Of a stretch of DNA of 64,000 bases, positions 46,233 to 55,507 are shown piece after piece. Position numbers and translations under genes: made by a program. Numbering within the stretch: the stretch's first letter is position 1; each line of letters opens with the position of its first letter. The notes under the pieces were generated by a model that worked only from the letters and a program-made list of their open reading frames with translations, had not been told where the DNA came from and did not search any database. The DNA is from Oikopleura dioica (taxonomy: Eukaryota; Chordata; Appendicularia; Copelata; Oikopleuridae), in the NCBI GenBank assembly GCA_907165135.1, contig OU015569.1, positions 8,618,501 to 8,682,500 on the forward strand, read 5' to 3'.

Positions 46233-47835
46233 ATGAAAAGTCTGTCTTTTCGTTTGGCTCAGTTAGCGTGAGCACGCCTTTTTCTTCTTCATTTCTAGGA
46301 ATAAACTTTATTCCTATATTATTCAATTAAGTACAATATTTTAGAGAGGAGCTTTGGCGATGGAGCGTCTTGCTATTTATCGGCACAGTTATTGTTTATA
46401 CAGCTAGGTCGGCTCTACCAGGAACGAGATTCGAAAGAGACTTGAATATGAAGCGGTTCCTCTTGGAACAGTCAGTTCAATCTCTAGAAAGTCGTGTCTG
46501 TCTTGGTGCAGGAGGATTTTGGCTGGGATCACAATGTGCTTGGCAAGGTTATGGGCAGCTTCAGCTACGGCTACATGATGAGCCAGATTGCCGGTGGCTT
46601 CTTGGCCGATCGTTTCGGCGGTGCGCTCGTCCTCGCCTATTGCGGCTTCGTCTGGTCTGCGCTGACCGTGTTGACTCCGACGATCGTGCGTCTTTCCAAC
46701 TCACCCGCTGGTGCAATGATGATCGTCAGGACAATGCTCGGCGTCTCGCAAGGACTGCATTATCCCTGTAGGAGAGGCGATTCGATAGTGATCCCCTGAC
46801 GTGTTATTTTAGCGTTTACGTCGCTGATCGGCGAGAAAGTGCAAGCCGGCGAACGCAGCTTTCCCTATTCCTTCATCGCCTCGGGCGGCCAAGTCGGTCT
46901 CCTTCTCGTCGGCTCCATCGGTTCATGGATCGCAAGAAGCTACAAATGGGACTACCTGTTCACTGCCATCGGGGTCTCCGGCTTCTTCTGGAGTTTATAC
47001 ATTTACAGACTTAACGGCCAGTACTCTGCTGGGGCGATCAAACGAACGCGCTCGCTTGAGAATCCAAACCCAGTCCGACCGAACCTCTGCAAGAAAGCCG
47101 TCTTCGCAATGATGCTTGCCCACCTGGTACGGGCTTTCAACATAATTCCTTTTTTTGCGTTTCTAGTCAACGAATAATTTGTATTTGAATAAAATCGTCT
47201 GAAAGCCCACTCAAGGTGTCCAACAATACATTTTTCATTCTCTTCAACTGGCTGCCAGCGTTTTTCCATACCCACTGGCCCGAAGCTCCTGCCTCCATTT
47301 ACGCATCTGCGCCATGGTCTCTTAGTCTCTTTGGATGCCTCGGATCCGGCTACCTGTCGGATATGCTGGGCAAAAAGTATAATATGACCTTCGCGCGGAA
47401 ATTTTCCTGTTCTATTTGCCTCGGCATCAGCGCTTTCTTTCTTTATTGTCTCTCCAATACCTCTTCGTTCTACGCCGCTATTTTCAACTCGTGCATGGTC
47501 AGTACTCAATCTTTTATTCCGAAGCAAACTATTTTTAGGCGTGCACGGCTTCAGCCTTTGGTTCAGGTTCGATTCTCATCAACCCTTCCGACTTGTATCC
47601 AGAGGCGAGTGGATTCCTTTTCGGAATAATGAACACCATCGGTGCCATTCCAGGTAAATGAGAGCCTCAAAGCAGCCAAATAAGTCTTTTTTTAGGATTC
47701 CTCGGTGTCCAAGCTGTCGGCTACGGTCTGCATCATGGCTACGAATGGCCGCAGATCCTACGCATGATTGGCCTGCTCAACATTTTAGGCAATGTCGTTT
47801 ACGTTGCGTTTGGCTCTGCTAGTCGCTTAGTCTAA
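46233..47835 (+). CDS. SLC17-family major facilitator, SLC17A9/vesicular nucleotide transporter-like
   Basis: Twelve-pass vesicular or plasma-membrane anion carrier. Exon 1 (46233-46267, MKSLSFRLAQL) joins over a 77 bp intron to exon 2 at 46345 (WSVLLFIGTVIVYTARSALP, TM1 and the YxARSxMP motif). Later exons read QEDFGWDHNVLGKVMGSF, SQIAGGFLADRFGG (MFS loop 2-3 signature), LGVSQGLHYP, then FTSLIGEKVQAGERS after 46812, FILFNWLPAFF after 47216, GYLSDMLGKK, and the end FGSASRLV at TAA 47833-47835. These match vesicular nucleotide transporters better than the glutamate or sialin branches, mainly by the FTSL..KV...ER and FNWLP blocks. The exon 2-3 join has no GT donor after SALP; a GG-AG or GA-AG intron fits. 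Nucleotide transport is inferred. Confidence 0.8.
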
Positions 47836-48596
47836 ATTAATTTAGTACTTTTGCCATGTTGATTCAGCCAGTGTCGAAATTGCTGGCTCGTTAGTAAAAT
47901 TAGTCTATTAAAATTCCCTATCGCTTCCCTCATTATCAGCTGGATTTCATTTGTCGAAGAATAACTGTTCTGGATGGCATCCGTTTCTCATTATTGTGCG
48001 TTTTCTTTGGAGGAAAGGCACTCTTAATTTCCGCTTTTTCGATCAAGGTTAAACCACGTATAGCGTCATTTTCTACTTTTTGCATTTCATTCGTGTCATA
48101 CCGCTTTGGACTACCTCCCGGTGTCAATTATGAAATCGTATTTATTTACAGTGCCGTTACTGTATTTTTAAGTTCAACTCTTCACCTGTCTCTTTCCCTC
48201 TTTGTTTTAGCTGTAGCTGCACTGAACTTTCTTTCTTTCTTTCAAATTGTTTTATACCTTTTCAATGTGCAATTCATCAATTCTCACCAACTATTTATAT
48301 TTCTGTAATATCTTTTGAAACGCTCAATACATTTAATAAATAATCTTCAAGTGCGAAAGAATCATTCTGCGATGTTTTCTTTCAGCAAAATGCCTAGTTG
48401 GAAATATCTTTTATTTGAAAATTATGTTTTTATAACTCGCTTTTCGAATGACAGTTGTTTATTTCGGGTCTATGAACATAAATTAAAAGAGCTCTGTGTG
48501 AGGGTCAATATTGTTCTCGTTCTTCTCTGATGATTAGATTTAAATTTCGTTTCAATAATCGTTGGCGGGCGTAAATTCCGATGGAAATAATCCGAA
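47836..48596. other. Intergenic, convergent SLC17 and Pax genes
   Basis: T-rich. A 105-codon hydrophobic frame at 47994-48308 is best explained by T-richness and has no homologous motif. No gene called. Confidence 0.45.
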
Positions 48597-50021
48597 TTAG
48601 TAGAGCTGCTCCTGGTAGATTTTGTCATCCCATCCGAGGAAATTTGTATATCCTTGTTCTAAATTCTGTTTGAGTCTGCTTTCTATATCTCAATCCCACC
48701 TTGAAAGTACAATGGCGTCGGTTCCACATGCTCGCCAAGAGCTGGCTCGGGACTGGCCACATACGTCTTGTAAAGTGAAGAGAAACCAGCTGGAAACTCG
48801 TTCGCGTCGCCCTTTGTCTGGCTTCGTCCAAGTTGTGCGGCTGAACCACCATCTGCGTACGGAGGAGTCGATGTTCCCGAGTTCTGTCCGTCTATCTACA
48901 GAAGAGAGTGAGCTCCATTAATTTATTTGAGTAATTACTGAGTCGGGCCCGCAAGGAGAACCCTGTCGTGCGTTGAATGAATCAGTTGGATAGTATGGCT
49001 CTTCTTTCAGCTTAATTTTCTTTACTCGCTCATTTTCTTCTTGCTGTTGCTTGTTTTTCCTTCCTATGATAACAATAAGTCGAAAATTAATTATCCGCTT
49101 GAGTGACTTGACAGTTCTTGCTCAAGTTTTGTCAAAAAGGGATTCTTCTACTAGAAAGTATTTTAACTCACGTTTTCTATCCGATGGGAGTTCTTCAATC
49201 GTTGTTCCCAGCGCCGAAGCTCTTGAAGCCTGTTCGATTAGATTTGGGTTGTTCTTGAGGATGACAGAGGAGTAGGAGCGAACGATCCTAAAAAATGATA
49301 CACACTCAAGGGATACCATCCAAAGACGGTATTTGTTATGTTTCTCGAAAATACTCTACTCTTTTTTATTACGGAGCTAGATGCTACTAGAACAAGCTGG
49401 AAAATTTTGCAGCGATCATTATTGCGTAAGGAACACATGTTCGCAGGAAAGACGAGCAACCATTACCTGTTGATCGATGAGACTGATGGAACATTGTCTT
49501 GAACACAGATGCGGTCATCTATTAACTGCTGTCTGATTTCCCAGGCAAACATCGTTGGATTCGCATGTTTGTACTCCGTTATCTGAAAGGGATGGAAAAT
49601 TAAATCTTTTGCGCAGCTATGAAGGATTAAAATTAACAAAAATATTTTGGAAGTTTGGAAAATGAGGTTACCTTGTTCACAACTTCAGGCGTTGCAACCT
49701 TTGGTTTCGAGCCGCCAATAACCCCTGGTTTGATATCGCCTGTTTCTTCAAACCTGAAAGACGCTAGGAAAAGTCTCCAACTTGGCAGTGCTTACCTTGT
49801 GAGGATTTTACTCACGCACCCGTGTGATACTCGTAGTTGCCTTGATATATCGCATGGACGAACACCTCCCTGCTTTGCCAAGCGAATAATTTCTCTCCTG
49901 AAAATGTCATTTTATTTTCTCTTTTCCATTCCCGGGCTCTCTGAACTGACCGTGTGTCTAGCGCAAGTGGCCTTCCGTTAACATAGTTGCCTCCCAACTG
50001 GTTGACTCCGCTGGAGCTCAT
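48597..50021 (-). CDS. Pax2/5/8: Pax2/5/8 paired-domain transcription factor
   Basis: Nuclear DNA-binding regulator. ATG at 50021 gives [19 protein letters not shown]. The paired domain runs over five exons: [30 protein letters not shown] with [30 protein letters not shown] with [29 protein letters not shown] with [10 protein letters not shown], and [14 protein letters not shown]. [18 protein letters not shown] and [12 protein letters not shown] place it with Pax2/5/8 rather than Pax1/9, 3/7 or 6. After it come a basic stretch, [13 protein letters not shown], a Ser/Pro-rich region and a short last exon ending YQEQLY (stop 48597-48599). I see no homeodomain, partial or complete, and no clear octapeptide. 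The intron between the NR and IVRS exons is long (about 190 bp). Appendicularians are known to have duplicated Pax2/5/8 genes; which copy this is cannot be said. Confidence 0.87.
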
Positions 50022-51221
50022 CGTTCTTGTTACCCAGGTCGTCTTCCAGCTGAATAGTTCCGTTTGCGCTTGTCCTTCCGTAACAAGATAATTTGGCGAA
50101 AGGTACGACAAAAATCAATCTCGATTAGAGCAATCCTACCTCTATTCTTTCGCTTTTACGCGCTCAAATCTGCTTCATAGAAAGAGAGCTTTTCCTCGAA
50201 TATGGGCTAGCGACAAATATATCTGGCGCGATTTCTAGGGCGGACTATCTCTCTCTCCCTCTCGCCAGGCTCACGCTCCACCGGTCCCAAAAAGCCGACT
50301 CACGAAGAGTAAGATAGTGAGAATCGCACCTTTCACTATCTATCTGGTACACACACGCTCAAAGTTTCAAGTCTAAACCGTCATTACGGAGCGCACAATG
50401 CCGCCATGATTTCCCCCCAGCTTTAGTAAACTGATCATCCGAAAAAATAACGAAATCACGGCCCGGAAACGCCAAGATCAATTAGTTCGAAATGTCATTA
50501 TCGAACTCCTAGTTTCAAATCTCTTTAAAAGACCATGTTCTCACTACTTTAGAAAAAGAATGCTCTGTTTTACCTCTTTTTTTGTAAAAGAACCAATGTT
50601 TATAGATTTCGAGCCAATAAAGGTGTAACTGGTGCTTGATAAGTGCCTCAGTAATCTGTTATCAATCACTCTTTCGTTTATCCTTTGTCCTCTTCCTCTC
50701 AATCTTGCTCGTAAATTGCCAAAAATGTTCTTTACGCTCTTTCGAAAAATGTGATTTTTGATTAATGATATTTGAGGATTTTGAGATTTGGATGATGAGA
50801 TTATTGGAGGAAAAATAGTTCACGTGAAGTACCCCATCACCCACCGAGTGCCCATTCTTAGATATTTGCTTAGCCAATTCGCCGCTTTTTTGCTTTTCCC
50901 CTTATCGAAGCCGTTTGCTTGGCCAAGTTTTTTTTGGGTTAGCTCCATTTCAGAAAGAAAAACAAATACTCTCAGGCTGAGAATCGTAAATCCTGCAATT
51001 TAGAATTCAATACTTTTTCTATTCAAAGCTTTTCTTTCGATGATTTTAGGGCAACAAATCATTCATTCACAAACACTGCTCCTGCCCTTCAATATTTCCA
51101 GAAGAGCCGTATTCTGTTCGCATCTTCTTCAACAAACATGTGTATGGTAGTTGAGGCAGAAAACGCGAGACGAGCAGAAGAATCCGAGGATCAACTAACT
51201 CATTTATTGAGAGGATAAAAT
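50022..51221. other. 1.2 kb gene-free region upstream of Pax2/5/8
   Basis: No open frame with coding character. A CT-rich tract lies at 50245-50280. As the shared upstream region of Pax2/5/8 (minus) and the membrane-protein gene at 51222 (plus), it may be regulatory; no specific sites can be claimed. Confidence 0.45.
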
Positions 51222-52710
51222 ATGGAATTGCCGCAAATTCAAGAAAAATGTCCTTATCCACCTCCAGTTTCTATCGCCAGTATGTCTATGAATACAAACG
51301 CGACAATACCGGAGTATGAAAAATGCAATAAGTGGACATCGATTGTCCAATTCCCTGGCCTACATGCCCCTCAGTAAGCCTTAGTAAAACTTTTTGCAAA
51401 ACAAAATATTCAGTCGAGGAAATGAGGTTTGTAAAAAGTACTCAAACTGTCTTTGCAAAGATGAGCAAGTCTGGGACCTCCCAACGACATCAAACAGTGA
51501 AATATGGAAGTTAAAGTTGCGTAACAGGCTTCTCAATCGCTGCTTGAAGAGACAAGAACCTTGGTCAAATGAAGCAGATCAATGGGTTAGATTCCGTTTC
51601 ATATTAGATATTGGCTACTGGTATAAAAACGATCTTGACTCGAATCCGTCGAGGCAATCTCCCTTCGGATATGCAACCATAGATATGAGTTCAAGTGATG
51701 GCTGCAATCCAATGTGGGGGCCCATTCGGGAAATTTAAGTACAACTGACGCCAATAAATTGATATGCAGCAGAAATGGTGATTTTGATTACGACGATTTT
51801 GAGTTCGCTGACATGCCAAACGAAGCATGGGATCCCCGGCTTACTCTAGACGATCAAATTACTGCTATTGATAAGATATGTTTCAATCATTTTTCATCGA
51901 AGTGGACACGGCAACCGCAAGACTACAACATCTCTCTTCCATTTATGCTGGAATTCGACGATTTCGTCCAGTTGTTTTTAACGGAATTCGACGATGCGAT
52001 AGACGCAGTTATTCCCTTTTTAAATCTTGACGAAGATAACTATTTTTTGACTTCTGTGGCGAAAAAGCCCAATATAAATTTCCTCAAAGAAAGTACTCAA
52101 ACAAGGAAGTACCTTATTGAGTACGAAAAAACGCCTTTCTTCTGGGAAACTTACTTTTGGTCGTCAGATATAATTTGTAGGGAACGAAGCCGAAAACTGA
52201 GACATTATTTGGGAATACCATTACTCGACATAGGATATGTCGTGAACCTAGAAGGAAACTGTTATGAATAGCTATTGACATTAAATATCAGTGATAGAGG
52301 TCCTGTACTAGGACTCTTAGTAGAAGATTTTTATTTTAAATTTGATGCCATTACTAGGAATAACGTTTGTAAAGGGAGTCCTATTGTTTCGAATGGCCTT
52401 GGCTCTCCAGTCAATGAAATGGTAATTATGCAAGAAACTAAATTGCTGAGAAGGAATTCAGGTACTTCTATCTCTGGTAATAATGCTTCCGCTTCTTGTA
52501 TTAATGGCGATTACTGCGGCTTATTTTTTGCGGAAGAAGACTGAGACAGTCGTAGACCGACGCAGAGCTAACAATAGAGCGACCAATAATACCGAGATCG
52601 TCGACTTTGATGCTGTTTTTGCAGCTATTCCAGCAATAGAAATGGTAAGGAAAAGAACTTAACTAGCTTGATACGATTTCATCTAGCCACCGATGCGGCG
52701 ACGAGTTTGA
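51222..52710 (+). CDS. Unrecognised single-pass membrane protein, paralogue A
   Basis: Product unknown. The coding blocks read as a Cys-containing ectodomain (VCKKYSNCLCKDEQVWDLP; WYKNDLDSNPSRQSPFGYA; NEAWDPRLTLDDQ; KICFNHFSSKWTRQP; EFDDFVQLFLTEFDD), then after a 40 bp intron (52423-52462) one transmembrane helix (LVIMLPLLVLMAITAAYFL) with RKK stop-transfer, and a short cytoplasmic tail TEIVDFDAVFAAIPAIEM, joined over a 43 bp intron to PPMRRRV (TGA 52708-52710). Introns 51714-51769 and 52261-52320 remove an apparent frameshift and an in-frame TAG. The true start is uncertain: the ATG at 51222 has no signal peptide, so a leader exon may lie upstream. Paralogue B follows in tandem with the same architecture. 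Confidence 0.6.
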
Positions 52711-53126
52711 CAATTGGAAGGGAAAATATATATGTACAATCTTAAAGTTCAATAAAGCGTAAAATCATAGCAACCTTTCTTCTGCTCTATTCCTTGAAAC
52801 AAGAGAAATAATTTTGACTGAATAAATGTGCCTAAAAAAGCTCGATAGATGTCACAAGGCATTGATTGACAATTCAAGTAAGAGTTTTTAGAAAAGCAAG
52901 ATTTATAAATCCAAATAACTAAGCGTGAACCTAAAAAAAAAATAATAAAAATTTTAAAGCAAATTACGAGAAGTTATCCGAGATCTGCGGCTTTTCATCC
53001 CCATCCCAATTCCCTCCGGAAGAGAGAAACGAGGACGAAGGGTGTAGCAAGAAATATTCGCCTGTGATTCTTGTCGATCAAACGCGCTCAAGAGAGTAAT
53101 TCCTTCTTCTTTTAAAATAATCCTGA

Positions 53127-54877
53127 ATGCCTTACAGATTTGCGGAACTTTATTGCAATCAATACGCTAATCCGGAATGCGTAAGCGAAGTTGGAACCAG
53201 GAACGAAACATGGACGTTACCAATACTTCCTCCTGAGGAGCTATGGGACTTATCTGTAGGAAAATTTCTCATGAAGGAAATGATCTCACGCGAAAAAGAG
53301 TCCAACGATACGATTGACCCGAAGAGAAACGACACGTGTACCCTAACGTCGTTGATGATAAAGGATAAATCAATAGGCACGGTTATTTACAGTCACGTAT
53401 CTTAGATACCGTATATCATACACGGTATGTGGAATACGGTATTTCAGATGTCACATCTGTCACAGAGGCTCCGAGACTACGGGCGGATAAGTTCACCATT
53501 AATTTTTGTGAACCTACTTTGCACCCGGCACTGACTACTCTAGTGGTAGACATAATTCGATAACCGATTTGAGAATATTCAAAAATATTCGAATGTTGTG
53601 GCAAGTATAAGGCTGAAGATCCCCAAGCCTCTGAAAATAATCTATCTAACAACACCGATGAATATTTTCCAATCTTGAAATCAATGCTTTGGCTTAGTGA
53701 TGTCTATGCTGAATGCCGAGCTGGATTTTCATTCCTGTGTATGAAAAGCAGCGAGGATATTTTGGACTCATCGAAAATTAAAGAACTACTATATGGTGGT
53801 AATATATCTCAGAGCTCTGGGAAAGGATTGAAACACCAACGTAAAGTTATAAACTAGTCGAAAGTTTTTTCAATCACGGACCAGAGAAGAATTAAAAGAA
53901 GCATTGGAAAACCAATGCAAGGAAGAAAATTACGAGTTGCCCATTTTCTACAAGAACAGTACCGGTATTGACAAAGTAGAGAAGTCTCAAGCAGAATCTA
54001 GTCCGACAACACCTTCCATTACAGCTGAGTCCAACAGCCCGATTAATTATATTATGACGTTCTTGAGAATGAACAAAGGAACTGGCAAGCAAAAATATAT
54101 ACGTTGATTTCTTGGCGATGGAAACTATGCGAGTTTATTTTTCTTGAGCCATCTTAAAGTGCCGGTGGGATATAGATTTCCTATAATACCGGATCTTGAA
54201 GAAAAGAAAACAAGCAATTTTTTGATAGAAATAAGGAAAATGACGATAGGATCTGATGCGTTGAATGTACCGCTGATTGTTGACCAGTAAGAATAGAAAA
54301 ATTCCATTTCTGAATTAATATTTATTAGACAAGAAACTGCTTCAAAATTTCTATGCGTGAACCACCATCAATTAAAAGAGATGAGCAACTTGAATTCATT
54401 CATCGTCTCAGCGACTAACCCCGTAGGTGGTGGAATGCTGGACAGTAATAAAGTCAAGAGTTGGGATACTCTTACTGGATCTGTATGTCTTTAGTTTTGA
54501 ACTTGTAGTGACTAACCAAATTTAAGCAATTGACCATGCTAATTATTCTTTTGCCATTCCTCTGTATCGTCTTGATAGGTAACTCTTACGCGATCCAGTA
54601 GATTATTTTTTTATTCAGTCGGATTTCTACGATGTCGTTCGAAAACGAACACGAGGGTCATTGTGCGTCGAACAAATAACAGATCTGCCTTAAACAGGTA
54701 AAAAGCTCACAAATTCAGTGTCTTACAGTTGAGCGAATACTCTAGCACCGCCACGGAAATCATCGACCTCGACGACCCCTTTCCAAACATTGACGTCGTG
54801 CAAATGGTTGGTCATTAAAACACTTTAAATAATGTAATCACTGAATGTTGAAGCCCCCCATGAGAAGACGACTTTAG
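53127..54877 (+). CDS. Unrecognised single-pass membrane protein, paralogue B
   Basis: Same layout as the gene at 51222. Its ectodomain begins FAELYCNQYANPECVSEVG then TWTLPILPPEELWDL, which aligns with VCKKYSNCLCKDE..VWDLP..SEIWKL in A. Further blocks lie at about 53640-53857 (SMLWLSDVYAECRAGFSF), 53890-54107 and 54350-54480. The C-terminus is MLIILLPFLCIVLIVGF as membrane helix, RRTNNRSALN, then TEIIDLDDPFPNIDVVQM, and over an intron PPMRRRL (TAG 54875-54877). The intron before PPMRRR is at the same codon in both genes, so they are true tandem duplicates. The intron from 53401 contains a palindromic run ACCGTATATCATACACGGTA. Several internal joins are unresolved. Confidence 0.55.
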
Positions 54878-55218
54878 AAAGAAAAAAATCCTCAAAGAAG
54901 AAAAGAATAAAATGTAAATCGTAATCGTGAAAGTCTTTTCGTGCTATTATCAAAATCTAATACTGTTATGATAAAGAATCTAACCGGAGCTTATTTTTCG
55001 ATTACACCTGTTGATCGCTTTCGAAAACTTGTTTAACTTCCCTTCGAATCGTTGAAAAATCTTGCCATAGCTAGAAGTTTCCGGCCTAGACGAGAAACTC
55101 GCTCTCGGGCAGGTTTGTAGCGCCCTCGAGGATATGAGATGATTATATTTTCCTAAAATGGAACAACGGGAAGCCGCAATCAGCAGCGCCCTCCCCAAAA
55201 CATTTGCTCGCAACAAAG

Positions 55219-55226
55219 TATAAATA
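55219..55226 (+). promoter_or_regulatory. TATA box of the second small peptide gene
   Basis: TATAAATA, 74 bp before the ATG at 55300, with start-site-like TTCGATAGTCACTCTTTC about 30 bp downstream. Confidence 0.5.
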
Positions 55227-55299
55227 CGACAGAGATTGCATTCGATAGTCACTCTTTCTCGATAGGAGAAAACAAGAACAAACTAAGCACAGCAGAAAA

Positions 55300-55479
55300 A
55301 TGAGAATTATTTTTTTCTTCATCACAGCAGTCTCAGCATTCACAGCTAGCGGGTACCACCGACTGATGAAAGAATCCAGAACATTTAAACCAGCCAGCCC
55401 GAGAAGGCGCAGCTCGATAAGTCCAGCCGAACTTCAGACGATACAAATCAGAAGATCAAGAGTTTTGTCCTTTCTTTGA
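55300..55479 (+). CDS. Small secreted peptide precursor (59 aa) with dibasic sites
   Basis: Single exon starting at 55300 behind a TATA box. Residues 1-18 (MRIIFFFITAVSAFTASG) are a signal peptide. The remainder is basic: YHRLMKESRTFKPASP, RRR, SSISPAELQTIQI, RR, SRVLSFL, TGA. RRR and RR are convertase-type sites, so two or three short peptides could be released, the last being SRVLSFL with a free C-terminus. There are no Cys residues. It lies convergent to and 28 bp from the astacin stop. I do not recognise the family; an antimicrobial or signalling peptide is inference. Confidence 0.5.
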   Translation: MRIIFFFITAVSAFTASGYHRLMKESRTFKPASPRRRSSISPAELQTIQIRRSRVLSFL

Positions 55480-55507
55480 ATAGCGATTTCGCTTTCAACA
55501 CAAAATC

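Noticed and set aside
47994-48308. 105-codon hydrophobic plus-strand frame
   Set aside because: Explained by T-rich DNA; no conserved motif, leader logic or splice context.
51714-52271. Apparent frameshift at a G5 run and an in-frame TAG at 52269-52271 in membrane-protein gene A, suggesting a pseudogene
   Set aside because: Ordinary GT-AG introns at 51714-51769 (56 bp) and 52261-52320 (60 bp) keep phase and remove both.
53400-53445. ACCGTATATCATACACGGTA-type palindromic repeat, similar to a run at 28682-28710
   Set aside because: Both lie in introns and are short; probably a small dispersed repeat, but two copies are not enough to define one.
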